DNA from: Trichodesmium sp. MAG_R04
Lineage (GTDB): Bacteria; Cyanobacteriota; Cyanobacteriia; Cyanobacteriales; Microcoleaceae
Direction: 5' to 3'
NCBI GenBank assembly: GCA_023356515.1
Contig: JAKQYG010000019.1
Coordinates: 1-19,902, forward strand
Length of the DNA stretch: 19,902 nt
Of the stretch, positions 1-7,490 are shown in pieces. A model generated the notes under the pieces. That model ran no database searches, had not been told where the DNA came from, and was given only the letters and a program-made list of their open reading frames with translations. The position numbers and the translations under genes were made by a program. The stretch's first letter is position 1. The number at the start of each line of letters is the position of its first letter.

Positions 1-900
1 TACTGCCACAGAAGACGACATTAAAGCAGCACTTAAATATTTAATCGAAAAGCCAAATAGTAAACTTAAACAAGTAGAATTAGCAAAAGCAACAGAATGT
101 ATTGCTGAAGCTCCACGCCATCCCAAAGTTACAGCCTGAATACCTCCAATCAAATCACACAAAGTGGGATTTTTTAGCAAATTTTCAATCTGATTTCCAT
201 GAGCAGTACCCACCAACTGCACACCACGTTCTGCAATTGTTCTTGCTGCTAGAGCTTCCAATTCTGTACCAATCTCATCAATTACAATAACCTCTGGAGT
301 ATGATTTTCCACCGCTTCAATCATTACTCGATGCTGTTGTTCTGGACTAGCAACCTGCATCCGTCGGGCACGACCAATAGCAGTGTGAGGAACATCTCCA
401 TCCCCAGCAATTTCATTAGAAGTATCGATAATTACAACCCGTTTTTCTAATTCATCAGCAAGCACCCGCGCAATTTCTCGTAGTGCAGTTGTTTTTCCTA
501 CACCAGGGCGACCAAGCATTAAAATTGACCTTCCCGTTTCTACTAATTCGCGAATCATAGCAATTGTGCCAAAGACTGCTCGCCCTACTCTACAAGTCAA
601 ACCAATAACTTCTCCCTTCCGATTGCGCATAGCACTAATCCGATGTAGCGTTTGTTCAATACCTGCCCGATTATCGGTGCTAAAAGTACTAATTCGCTCT
701 ATAGAATAACTCAGGTCTTTTTTCGATACAGGAATTTCTCCCAGATATTCTACTTGGGATGGAAAACGAGCCTCTGGGAGACGACCCAAATCCATCACAA
801 TTTCAATCAGATGATTTCGGTGTTGATGCTGTTGTAAAGGTCGTCTGATTTTATCGGGCACAATTTCTAATAATCTATAAAGGTCGTCTGTAATGTGCAT
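1..900 (-). CDS. Ycf45-type AAA ATPase (R3H-protein family), 3' part lost or cut
   Basis: Reading leftwards from ATG at 900, the protein matches the N-terminal ATPase part of the cyanobacterial/plastid Ycf45 family, whose members usually carry a C-terminal R3H nucleic-acid-binding domain (family knowledge). Seen: Walker A GRPGVGKTT at residues 130-138, Walker B EVIVIDEIG around 203-211, and the family stretches DNRAGIEQTLHRISAMRNR (76-94) and GTAHGNQIENLLKNPTL (231-247). Homology ends at VTLG (residue 260, base 121); the family normally continues with an acidic DDEARRR-like stretch. The frame stays open to the window edge, but those 40 residues are Ser/Leu-rich and lie antisense to a better coding frame, so I read them as non-homologous. 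The cellular role is not well defined. The gene follows ldpA on the same strand after a 225-base spacer. Identity is confident; whether the gene is truncated, rearranged or an assembly chimera is open. Confidence 0.75.
   Translation of the reverse strand, partial: MHITDDLYRLLEIVPDKIRRPLQQHQHRNHLIEIVMDLGRLPEARFPSQVEYLGEIPVSKKDLSYSIERISTFSTDNRAGIEQTLHRISAMRNRKGEVIGLTCRVGRAVFGTIAMIRELVETGRSILMLGRPGVGKTTALREIARVLADELEKRVVIIDTSNEIAGDGDVPHTAIGRARRMQVASPEQQHRVMIEAVENHTPEVIVIDEIGTELEALAARTIAERGVQLVGTAHGNQIENLLKNPTLCDLIGGIQAVTLGWRGASAIHSVAFANSTCLSLLFGFSIKYLSAALMSSSVAV
2..139 (+). CDS. C-terminal fragment of an unrecognised protein (partial)
   Basis: A plus-strand frame is open from the window edge to TGA at 137-139 and encodes 45 residues. 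It is Lys/Glu/Ala-rich and looks like two amphipathic helices: DDIKAALKYLIEKP, then KLKQVELAKATECIAEAP. This composition is more protein-like than the antisense translation of the same bases. The last five or so residues (from about base 121) are made of sequence antisense to the Ycf45-type gene, so this reading frame probably runs through a breakpoint and its native C-terminus may also be missing. I do not recognise the family. Confidence 0.35.
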   Translation, partial: TATEDDIKAALKYLIEKPNSKLKQVELAKATECIAEAPRHPKVTA

Positions 901-1070
901 TCTTTGTTTAAAGTGACTTTTACCTACATGGGTGATAGAAAAAATGAGTTAGAGGCAAAAACTGAAACCTTGGTTGATTAAAGGTCACATTAAGGAAGCG
1001 CTCAAGAATCAGCAATCAGTAAGATCATTTTTTTTAGGTTTAGAAGGAGATTTTCACCCATTCTCCAAAA

Positions 1071-1105
1071 GCTGATAGCTCAATGCTCAACGCTAATAGC
1101 TAGTT
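1071..1105. repeat. Heptanucleotide tandem repeat, five units
   Basis: Five consecutive 7-base units: GCTGATA, GCTCAAT, GCTCAAC, GCTAATA, GCTAGTT. All begin with GCT and have A or T-rich tails. This fits the short tandemly repeated (STRR) heptamers known from filamentous cyanobacteria. The last two units recur at 3600-3613 (GCTGATA GCTAGTT) and 6672-6685 (GCTAATA GCTAGTT). It sits in the spacer between ldpA and the Ycf45-type gene, about 20 bases beyond the ldpA stop. Confidence 0.7.
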
Positions 1106-1125
1106 AATTCAGACTCTTGCCTGAT

Positions 1126-2343
1126 CTACAATCTTTTAATTTGGGACACCAGAGCATTAGCTAAACTAACAGCTTCCCAAAGAATTTCTGGTACAGCTTC
1201 TAGCTTTATTAATTGAGAGTTTTGACTCTGGTTTTGATTAATATCTTTTGCCTTGACACTAGCTGTGTCGTAGGCAAATTCAATTGCCTCTAGTTCTGAT
1301 TTATGCATTTTTTCTAATTTTTCCAAAATTGGTGATAACAAGATACGGGCATAGCTACCATAAGCTACACCAGCAATAAATTTATTTTCTGAAATGGGAG
1401 TATTGAATTTATTGATAGAATCTTTTTTTTGTTCTAGACTTTTATTTCTTAGCAAACCTAGATCCATTAATCGGACTACAGTAGAATTATTTGTACCACC
1501 TGCTAGTTGTACATATCCCGGTAATTCTGCATCTAGCACTTTTTGACTCAATTTAATTGTAGCTGCGGTAGTACCTGCACCAATATCTCCAGTCATTGGC
1601 CTACCATCAGTTTGCCAAATCAAACTACAAGGCAGAGGAGAAATAATTTCATACAAACTCTGTAAATATCCTATTAGTCCCGTCCCATCCTGGCAACTAA
1701 TAGCAATTAGTTTTAAATGATTTACCCAAGGCTTGATACTGTTCCAGAGTCGCTGAAAATTAGTTTCTCTTCCCACTTTAGTATGAATTTCTATCGCATC
1801 TATACCAGTCTGCAATACTAATGATGCAATAGAACTGGGAGTACATACATAGGAACGGGCTTGTATTAGTTGATTTGGACATACAGACAAACACCTACCA
1901 CAACCGTAGCAAAGTTCATCTATAACCCCTGAATAACCAGGAGCCATAGTATCTCTATTTTCAGAAAAAACTATAGCTTCTGCCGGACATATTTTCTCAC
2001 AAGGTCGCCAACAGTCTGTGGGGCAAATGGTAGGGTCGAACTCAGCTTTCCGAAAATGAGGATCTTCTCCATCATTGATACTGGCCATTATCAATGGCCT
2101 TGCTTGGTAGCCAAACTGATAATTTTTGCTCCAAAACTGGAGCTCAGATGCGACTTTGACTGCATCTTTCGCCGCAGCGATCGCCGCAGGGTCTGCAGCC
2201 ACATCAATACAATCTGCTCCTGCCAAAGCATAAGCTAATGTTAAATTTCTCACCGTTGGCAAGTGTTGAAAGCTGGCCCCACAGATCAACTTAAACCAGT
2301 GGCCTTCTTTTAAGGAATTTAAAGGATAGTAGCGTTCTCTCAC
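1126..2343 (-). CDS. ldpA: Light-dependent period protein LdpA (iron-sulfur circadian input protein)
   Basis: LdpA is a cyanobacterial protein that senses cellular redox state through Fe-S clusters and feeds it to the Kai circadian clock (family knowledge). Seen: the N-terminal signature GHWFKLICGASFQHLP, the segment ALAGADCIDVAADP, and two ferredoxin-like cysteine motifs, C-x3-C-x3-C-x3-CP (ICPTDCWRPCEKICP) and C-x2-C-x2-C-x3-CP (CYGCGRCLSVCP), which fit two 4Fe-4S clusters. The start is uncertain because no ATG exists: TTG at 2370 gives 414 residues and GTG at 2343 gives 405. I chose GTG because homologues start shortly before the YYPL..LK.GHWFK block; neither site has a clear Shine-Dalgarno. 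ndhN lies upstream on the same strand; the 285-base spacer between them holds nothing I recognise. Such an ndhN-ldpA pair is common in cyanobacteria. Confidence 0.88.
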   Translation of the reverse strand: MRERYYPLNSLKEGHWFKLICGASFQHLPTVRNLTLAYALAGADCIDVAADPAAIAAAKDAVKVASELQFWSKNYQFGYQARPLIMASINDGEDPHFRKAEFDPTICPTDCWRPCEKICPAEAIVFSENRDTMAPGYSGVIDELCYGCGRCLSVCPNQLIQARSYVCTPSSIASLVLQTGIDAIEIHTKVGRETNFQRLWNSIKPWVNHLKLIAISCQDGTGLIGYLQSLYEIISPLPCSLIWQTDGRPMTGDIGAGTTAATIKLSQKVLDAELPGYVQLAGGTNNSTVVRLMDLGLLRNKSLEQKKDSINKFNTPISENKFIAGVAYGSYARILLSPILEKLEKMHKSELEAIEFAYDTASVKAKDINQNQSQNSQLIKLEAVPEILWEAVSLANALVSQIKRL

Positions 2344-2655
2344 GCTTAATATATTAATCTTTAAGATCAAAAAAATTTAGGGTACAAGGGTGAAATATCC
2401 CAATTAACCTATGTTAGGATAAACATCTTAATATTTAATGTCTCACCTGCTAATGCCTCACCATACACTATATAAATTATAGATTGGACTTATCTATTCT
2501 CTATAGTTATTTCTTTCTAACTTTTATCCATAACTATTTAAGATTGAACCGACCTGGCCACCTTGTTTCCAAAGGCAGATTTATTGCTTTGTGTATGTTT
2601 CGATTCCCAGACCAACTTTAACTCTAGTTTCCAAAAGTTTTAGCTGGGCAAACTC

Positions 2656-3132
2656 TTAGACAGGAACCAAGGTATTTTGGAGTGGTGTCCACCGAAAGTA
2701 GCGTTCCCCACCCATTTCCACTATGACCTTCACTTTTGGTTCTGACTTAGGCAAGACAGTTAAATACTCAATTTCTTGACTAGATAGAATCTGGCCCTCT
2801 ATAATCCACAGAACCAAACCCTTAGCCTTAGGTGGTAGATGTTCTAAATTATAGTTCACAATTGGTGGTACATAGTAGACATAACCAACTGCTGCACTAT
2901 TACCCACAGTTTTTTTCCCTAAGTGAGGAGGCCTAATTCCATGTACCCCCGTCAGATACATGGCTAAATCCCCTAGTCCTCTGGCAGTAATATTATGACT
3001 TACATACCCAAATGCTCTCAATCTACGTTGATAACGTCCTTCAAATCCTCCTTCCAAAGGAATATAAACCGCCAAAGATCCAGACTTCTCTAAATCTCGA
3101 ATCATTCCTTGACCAATTGTAATCAGTGCCAT
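2656..3132 (-). CDS. ndhN: NAD(P)H-quinone oxidoreductase subunit N
   Basis: NdhN is a peripheral stromal/cytoplasmic-side subunit of the NDH-1 complex of thylakoid membranes, which works in respiration and cyclic electron flow around photosystem I; it exists only in cyanobacteria and plastids. The 158-residue product has the usual family length and matches throughout: start MALITIGQGMIRDLEKSG, the middle GYVSHNITARGLGDLAMYLT and HGIRPPHLGKK, and the C-terminal EMGGERYFRWTPL. There is no transmembrane segment, as expected. ATG at 3132 is the only sensible start. The gene is divergent from the ribosomal operon and shares its 881-base spacer; a TATAAT-like box on the minus strand at 3169-3174 is a weak promoter candidate without a convincing -35. 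Confidence 0.95.
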   Translation of the reverse strand: MALITIGQGMIRDLEKSGSLAVYIPLEGGFEGRYQRRLRAFGYVSHNITARGLGDLAMYLTGVHGIRPPHLGKKTVGNSAAVGYVYYVPPIVNYNLEHLPPKAKGLVLWIIEGQILSSQEIEYLTVLPKSEPKVKVIVEMGGERYFRWTPLQNTLVPV

Positions 3133-3270
3133 GCTTAATTTTGTCCCTAATTCTTCGATCCTAAGCTGATTATATTTACTGTATACTATAATATACTTAA
3201 GTTTTTTCAGTAGAATACACTGGTTTTCCTGGTTAGTTATTTCAAAAACAAAAAAAATTATTCAAACCTA

Positions 3271-3299
3271 TAGACAACTATTAGTAAATAGTATACAAT
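3271..3299 (+). promoter_or_regulatory. Possible sigma-70 type promoter for the ribosomal operon
   Basis: TAGACA (3271-3276) and TACAAT (3294-3299) are separated by exactly 17 bases, one mismatch each from the consensus boxes. The region is AT-rich and oriented towards rplC, but about 715 bases away from it. AT-rich DNA yields such matches by chance, so confidence is low. Confidence 0.3.
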
Positions 3300-3599
3300 C
3301 ATATATGATTAGTGGTAAGAGGGCTCATGTAGCCTTGAGGCCATTAAATGCCCCCCTATTTTTCTCATTTCATCTAAATTAGAGTGAAGAGAGAATTAGT
3401 TTATCTTAGGCAATTGTAGGCAATCGGTTCAAACTTGATGGTCTATACACTAGGTAACTTCTATACTTCACAGGATAGAATAGGAATTATTTGTTATTAG
3501 CTCTTGGCAATTAGCAAAATACTTAAGGGAACTCCTAACTACACTATAACTTTTTTAAGTTTGGTGCATAGTTGCCAGGGATTAACCCAAGATAATAAA

Positions 3600-3613
3600 G
3601 CTGATAGCTAGTT
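3600..3613. repeat. Heptamer repeat pair GCTGATA-GCTAGTT
   Basis: Two adjoining heptamers are followed by AAC, matching the end of the five-unit array at 1071-1105 and the pair at 6672-6685. This is probably a minimal copy of the same dispersed heptamer repeat, here in the leader of the ribosomal operon. Confidence 0.5.
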
Positions 3614-4013
3614 AACAAATGTTAAGGCGGATACTGAGTAGCTCGCTACTCAAGTCCTGGGGAACATAAGGCTTAAATAGAGAAGTAAAAGCTGAAGAGT
3701 AGTAGTGTAACAATTCGGGAATTATCGTTTTCCACAGACGATATGTCTTTAATGTTGTTAAGTATTAGCTCGTGGATTTATGTGATATTCAGGAGATGAT
3801 TTTCAGCGAATATCCTAACTGTTTCAATCTAGAAAATATGTCAGTGTAAGCCTGACTACATTTTCCTAGGTAGTATCTTTTGCTGTTCCGTATTTAAAAG
3901 CAAATAAGGACTTACGCAAATCATGTCAGTTTTATGAAGCAGGATATCAATAGAATTAAATTAATGAATGTTTTTGTAGTACATAAAAAATAAATATTTA
4001 AAGGAGAGCGACA

Positions 4014-4697
4014 GTGGTAGTTGGTATCCTTGGCACAAAACTAGGCATGACACAAGTTTTTGAAGCTGAAACTGGAAAAGCAATTCCTGTAACAGTAGTT
4101 CAAGGTGGTCCGTGTGTAGTCACTCAAATCAAAACAGAACAAACAGATGGTTATACTGCAGTTCAAATAGGATATGGTGAAGCCAAAAATAAGACTCGTC
4201 AACTAAATACAAAAGAACCAAAAGAAGTTAATAGGTATTTAACCAATGCTCAAGAAGGCCATTTAGTTAAATCAGGCGGTACCCCTTTACGTCATCTACG
4301 AGAATACAGAGTAGACAATACAGGTGACTTTGAATTAGGTCAACAGATAAAAGTCGATTTATTTGAAGTAGGCCAACTTGTTGATGTCGCAGGAAAAAGT
4401 ATCGGAAAAGGCTTTGCTGGTTATCAAAAACGTCATAACTTTAGACGTGGCCCAATGGGACATGGTTCTAAAAACCATCGTTTACCAGGTTCTACCGGTC
4501 CGGGAACAACTCCGGGGCGTGTTTATCCAGGAAAGAAAATGGCAGGACATTTAGGAAATGTGCAAATCACTACTAGAAAACTCAAGATAGTGAGAATAGA
4601 TGCTGAACGAAACCTACTATTAATTAGTGGTGGTATTCCTGGAAAATCAGGCACATTAATAAGTATTACACCAGCAAAGAGAGTAGGTCAAAAATAG
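4014..4697 (+). CDS. rplC: 50S ribosomal protein L3
   Basis: L3 binds 23S rRNA early in large-subunit assembly and sends a loop towards the peptidyl transferase centre. The 227-residue protein begins VVGILGTKLGMTQVF and contains the conserved extended loop at about 131-175 with GKGFAGYQKRHNF, RRGPMGHGSKNHR and PGSTGPGTTPGRV. The start is GTG at 4014, fixed by the upstream AAAGGAG at 4000-4006 and by the family N-terminus. It is the first gene of this cyanobacterial operon, because rpsJ lies elsewhere in such genomes. rplD follows after 23 bases. Confidence 0.97.
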   Translation: MVVGILGTKLGMTQVFEAETGKAIPVTVVQGGPCVVTQIKTEQTDGYTAVQIGYGEAKNKTRQLNTKEPKEVNRYLTNAQEGHLVKSGGTPLRHLREYRVDNTGDFELGQQIKVDLFEVGQLVDVAGKSIGKGFAGYQKRHNFRRGPMGHGSKNHRLPGSTGPGTTPGRVYPGKKMAGHLGNVQITTRKLKIVRIDAERNLLLISGGIPGKSGTLISITPAKRVGQK

Positions 4698-4720
4698 AGA
4701 AAATTTTTGAGAAAATAAAG

Positions 4721-5359
4721 ATGGTTGATTGTGTCGTAAAAAACTGGCAAGGTGAAGAAATTGGGGCAGCAGTTCTCAACTTACGAGTAGCTAAAGAAGA
4801 AACTGCCACACATATTGTTCACAGATCCCTAAGACTGCAAATGGCAAATAACCGCCAGGGAACAGCTAGCACCAAAACCAGATCTGAAGTTAGGGGTGGT
4901 GGTCGTAAACCTTGGCGACAAAAAGGAACAGGTCGAGCAAGAGCAGGTTCAATTCGTTCTCCCCTATGGCGTGGTGGTGGTGTAATTTTTGGTCCCAAGC
5001 CAAGAAACTATTCCCATAAAATGAACCGAAAGGAAAAACGCTTAGCGCTTAGTACTGCTTTCCAAAGCCGCTCAGAAGACCTAACAGTTATAGAAGACTT
5101 TGCCGAACAATTTATAAAACCAAGAACAAAAGAATTAGTGCAAGCAATCACTCGCTGGGGAGTAGATATAGAAGCTAAAATTTTATTAGTTTTGCCAGAA
5201 AAACAAGAAAACGTTTATTTGTCAGGTCGTAACATTGAAAAGCTAAAAATCATCCTAGCAAACAATTTGAACATTTACGATATTCTATTAGCAGACAAAA
5301 TCATAGCAACTGCAACAGCAATCGCCAAAATCCAGGAGGTCTACGGGAATGAAGCTTGA
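4721..5359 (+). CDS. rplD: 50S ribosomal protein L4
   Basis: L4 binds domain I of 23S rRNA and lines the nascent-peptide exit tunnel. The 212-residue product shows the typical long basic loop at about 51-103, with TRSEVRGGGRKPWRQKGTG, RARAGSIRSPLWRGG and FGPKPRNY, followed by the LALSTAFQSR helix. Length is normal. In E. coli L4 represses its own operon through the S10 leader; I see no sequence counterpart of that leader here. The last 11 bases overlap the start of rplW, whose ribosome-binding site lies inside rplD, so the two are likely translationally coupled. Confidence 0.97.
   Translation: MVDCVVKNWQGEEIGAAVLNLRVAKEETATHIVHRSLRLQMANNRQGTASTKTRSEVRGGGRKPWRQKGTGRARAGSIRSPLWRGGGVIFGPKPRNYSHKMNRKEKRLALSTAFQSRSEDLTVIEDFAEQFIKPRTKELVQAITRWGVDIEAKILLVLPEKQENVYLSGRNIEKLKIILANNLNIYDILLADKIIATATAIAKIQEVYGNEA
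5334..5340 (+). promoter_or_regulatory. Ribosome-binding site of rplW inside rplD
   Basis: AGGAGGT is a near-perfect Shine-Dalgarno placed 8 bases before the ATG at 5349, within the last codons of rplD. It supports the overlapping rplW start. Confidence 0.8.
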
Positions 5360-5654
5360 TTCACGAGACTTAGTAGATATTATTAAAAACCCGGTTATTA
5401 CAGAAAAAGCTACCAGGTTAATGGAGCTAAATCAATATACATTTGATGTAGATCCAAGGGTAACAAAGCCAATGATCAAAAAAGTAATTGAGCAAGTGTT
5501 TGACGTAAAAATCATAGGTATTAACACTCTAAATTTACCTAGAAAAAAACGTCGAGTCGGCAAATATATAGGTTTTAAACCTCGATATAAAAGAGCTATT
5601 ATCACCCTAGAAGATGGGGAACCAATTCGGAAAGTTCTGTTCCCAGACCTCTAA
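5349..5654 (+). CDS. rplW: 50S ribosomal protein L23
   Basis: L23 sits at the exit of the peptide tunnel and is the docking site for trigger factor and SRP. The 101-residue protein has the family pattern: DIIKNPVITEKATRLME near the N-terminus, then YTFDVDPRVTKPMIKKVIEQ and VFDVKIIGINTLNLPRKKRRVG, ending in a beta strand with AIITLEDGEPI. ATG at 5349 overlaps the rplD stop by 11 bases and has a strong ribosome-binding site. Confidence 0.97.
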   Translation: MKLDSRDLVDIIKNPVITEKATRLMELNQYTFDVDPRVTKPMIKKVIEQVFDVKIIGINTLNLPRKKRRVGKYIGFKPRYKRAIITLEDGEPIRKVLFPDL

Positions 5655-5717
5655 AAAAGATATCTCAACTCAATTTCAATGAATCTGTAAAATATCAAGT
5701 GAGATAGAGAATAAATT

Positions 5718-6581
5718 ATGGGTATTCGTTCCTACCGACCCTATACTCCAAGTACACGAGAACATAGTGTTTCAGACTTTGCAGAGGTAACAAAATCGAA
5801 ACCAGAAAAAACTCTGGTAAGATTTAGACATAGAAAAAAGGGTCGTAATAACCGTGGTGTAATTACCTGTCGTCACCGAGGCGGAGGTGCTAAAAAACTA
5901 TATCGTGTTGTAGACTTCCATCGTAATAAACATAATATTCCGGCGAAAGTAGCAGCAATAGAATACGACCCCAACCGGAATGCTAGAATAGCTCTCCTTT
6001 ATTATCAAGATGGAGAAAAGCGCTATATCTTGCATCCTATAGGATTAAAAGTTGGTACATTAATCACCTCTGGAGTCAATGCTCCACTAGAGATAGGTAA
6101 CGCTTTACCTCTAAGTCAAATTCCTTTAGGTACAGACGTTCATAACATCGAATTAGTCCCTGGTAAAGGAGGACAAATGGCGCGCTCTGCTGGTGCTGCA
6201 GCTCAAGTAGTAGCAAAAGAAGGTGAGTATGTAACCATCAAACTTCCCTCTGGTGAGCGACGTAAAGTCAGAGCAAGCTGCTACGCAACTCTAGGTCAAA
6301 TAGGTAACATCGAGCATAGGAATATTAGTCTAGGTAAAGCAGGCCGTAATCGCTGGAAAGGCAAGAGACCAACCGTTAGAGGTAGTGTAATGAACCCAGT
6401 CGATCACCCTCACGGTGGTGGCGAAGGTCGCGCACCAGTTGGTAGAAGTGGACCTGTCACTCCTTGGGGTAAACCAGCATTGGGTATAAAAACTCGCAAG
6501 AAGAAAAAACAGAGCGACGCCTTAATTGTACAACGTCGACGTAAATCGTCGAAACGAGGCAAAGGTGGTCGTCAAAGCTAA
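5718..6581 (+). CDS. rplB: 50S ribosomal protein L2
   Basis: L2 is required for subunit association and lies near the peptidyl transferase centre. The 287-residue protein is full length. It begins MGIRSYRPYTPSTREHSVSD, carries the RNA-binding SH3-like part (about 60-200), and holds the invariant C-terminal loop NPVDHPHGGGEGRAPVGR starting at residue 226, including the conserved histidine at 230. The tail is strongly basic (KKKKQ, QRRRKSSKRGK). ATG at 5718 follows a 63-base spacer after rplW and has no strong Shine-Dalgarno. Confidence 0.98.
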   Translation: MGIRSYRPYTPSTREHSVSDFAEVTKSKPEKTLVRFRHRKKGRNNRGVITCRHRGGGAKKLYRVVDFHRNKHNIPAKVAAIEYDPNRNARIALLYYQDGEKRYILHPIGLKVGTLITSGVNAPLEIGNALPLSQIPLGTDVHNIELVPGKGGQMARSAGAAAQVVAKEGEYVTIKLPSGERRKVRASCYATLGQIGNIEHRNISLGKAGRNRWKGKRPTVRGSVMNPVDHPHGGGEGRAPVGRSGPVTPWGKPALGIKTRKKKKQSDALIVQRRRKSSKRGKGGRQS

Positions 6582-6644
6582 AACTTACCTGTGGTCAAAA
6601 AATTGGTTAGCACTCAGTAGTATCATTTTTTCAAATGTGAGAAA

Positions 6645-6661
6645 AGGAGGCTTTACCTCCT
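6645..6661 (+). other. GC-rich hairpin between rplB and rpsS
   Basis: AGGAGG (6645-6650) pairs perfectly with CCTCCT (6656-6661) around a CTTTA loop. No U-run follows, so it does not look like an intrinsic terminator. Its 5' arm resembles a Shine-Dalgarno but no start codon follows at a suitable distance. It could be an mRNA processing or stability site. Confidence 0.4.
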
Positions 6662-6671
6662 AGCTCTAAAA

Positions 6672-6685
6672 GCTAATAGCTAGTT
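6672..6685. repeat. Heptamer repeat pair GCTAATA-GCTAGTT
   Basis: The same two units end the array at 1092-1105; both are followed by AA. It lies in the 132-base rplB-rpsS spacer, just after the AGGAGG hairpin. Confidence 0.5.
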
Positions 6686-6713
6686 AAGTTTACACTCAAT
6701 CATAAATTTAATT

Positions 6714-6989
6714 ATGTCTCGTTCATTAAAAAAAGGACCATTCATTGCCGATCATCTGTTAAAAAAAATAGAGGCTTTAAACGCTAAAAACGAAAAACGG
6801 GTAATTAAAACTTGGTCAAGAGCTTCAACTATTATTCCTAATATGGTGGGTCACACTATAGCAATACATAACGGACGTCAACACGTTCCTGTGTTTATAT
6901 CAGATCAGATGGTAGGGCATAAATTAGGTGAATTTGCACCGACTAGAACATATCGTGGCCACGGTTCAGATAAAAAGTCAAAAAGATAA
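6714..6989 (+). CDS. rpsS: 30S ribosomal protein S19
   Basis: S19 lies in the head of the small subunit, pairs with S13 and touches the A-site tRNA and bridge B1. The 91-residue protein has the usual length and motifs: MSRSLKKGPFIADHLLKKI, IKTWSRASTIIPNMVGHTI, HNGRQHVPVFIS, and the C-terminal signature MVGHKLGEFAPTRTYRGH. ATG at 6714 gives the family N-terminus. A degenerate inverted repeat begins 5 bases after its stop. Confidence 0.97.
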   Translation: MSRSLKKGPFIADHLLKKIEALNAKNEKRVIKTWSRASTIIPNMVGHTIAIHNGRQHVPVFISDQMVGHKLGEFAPTRTYRGHGSDKKSKR

Positions 6990-6994
6990 ACACC

Positions 6995-7042
6995 AGGACT
7001 TGGGAAATATTATTTTTATAAGCTAGTTTCTGCGTAAGTCCT
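6995..7042. repeat. Degenerate AGGACTT...AAGTCCT inverted-repeat element
   Basis: AGGACTT (6995-7001) and AAGTCCT (7036-7042) are inverted repeats. The right arm continues inwards as TGCGTAAGTCCT, matching the ends of the better element at 17331-17420; the left arm has diverged. It is a probable decayed or internally deleted copy, placed directly after the rpsS stop and before rplV. Confidence 0.4.
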
Positions 7043-7064
7043 AAACAACCTAGAATTTATAATT

Positions 7065-7068
7065 GGAG
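7065..7068 (+). promoter_or_regulatory. Ribosome-binding site deciding the rplV start
   Basis: GGAG lies 6 bases before ATG 7075. The longer reading frame, starting at TTG 7063, would overlap this site, so the ATG is the better start. Confidence 0.65.
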
Positions 7069-7074
7069 AAAGGT

Positions 7075-7434
7075 ATGCCCATAGATACCAGTACAGAAGT
7101 AAAAGCAATAGCACGTTACATCCGGATGTCTCCGTTTAAAGTACGGCGGGTGCTTGACCAAATTAGAGGCATTTCTTACCGGGAAGCTTTAATCATCCTG
7201 GAATTTATGCCATACCGAGCTTGTGTTCCCATTCGGAAAGTATTACGTTCAGCAGCAGCAAATGCCGAGAATAATGAAGGAATAGATCCAGAAACCTTAG
7301 TTGTATCCAAAGCTTTTGCTGACCAAGGGCCTTGTTTACCGCGTTATCGACCCCGTGCTCAAGGTCGTGCTTACAAAATTCGTAAGCCTACTTGTCATAT
7401 TACAGTGGTAGTTGGTTCTTTAGTTGATGATTAA
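7075..7434 (+). CDS. rplV: 50S ribosomal protein L22
   Basis: L22 spans the large subunit, and its beta-hairpin lines the exit tunnel. The 119-residue product (from ATG 7075) contains ARYIRMSPFKVRRVLDQIRG, the AAANAENN core, and the hairpin and tail CLPRYRPRAQGRAYKIRKPT with HITVVV. A TTG at 7063 would add four residues (MEKG) but would place the Shine-Dalgarno inside the gene. rpsC follows after 56 bases. Confidence 0.96.
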   Translation: MPIDTSTEVKAIARYIRMSPFKVRRVLDQIRGISYREALIILEFMPYRACVPIRKVLRSAAANAENNEGIDPETLVVSKAFADQGPCLPRYRPRAQGRAYKIRKPTCHITVVVGSLVDD

Positions 7435-7490
7435 CTAAACTTTTTGGTCATAAATTTCCTCGATTAGATTAAAACATAATATTAATAGTA

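Larger units (their letters stand above)
3133..4013. other. Divergent spacer between ndhN and rplC, with leader stem-loops
   Basis: No gene is visible in these 881 bases. The stretch holds a possible plus-strand promoter (3271-3299), a heptamer repeat pair (3600-3613), three short stem-loops (3635-3652, 3723-3743 and 3784-3814), a lone AGGACTTACGCA repeat end (3907-3918), and a strong ribosome-binding site, AAAGGAG (4000-4006), for rplC. The stem-loops are TGAGTAGC/GCTACTCA (the pair closest to the loop probably stays open), TATCGT/ACGATA with a 9-base loop, and GATATTC/GAATATC with a 17-base loop. If the main promoter lies near 3300, the rplC mRNA has a leader of about 700 bases. rpsJ, which heads this operon in E. 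coli, is not here. Confidence 0.55.

Noticed and set aside
102..290. Plus-strand reading frame of 62 codons
   Set aside because: It is antisense to the conserved ATPase part of the Ycf45-type gene over most of its length and has no family features.
652..837. Plus-strand reading frame of 61 codons
   Set aside because: It is antisense to the conserved N-terminal part of the Ycf45-type protein and looks like a shadow.
3651..3918. AAGTCCT at 3652 and AGGACTT at 3907 as ends of one mobile element
   Set aside because: The arms face outwards relative to the intact element at 17331-17420, so they cannot be its two ends; 3907-3918 is kept only as a lone repeat end.
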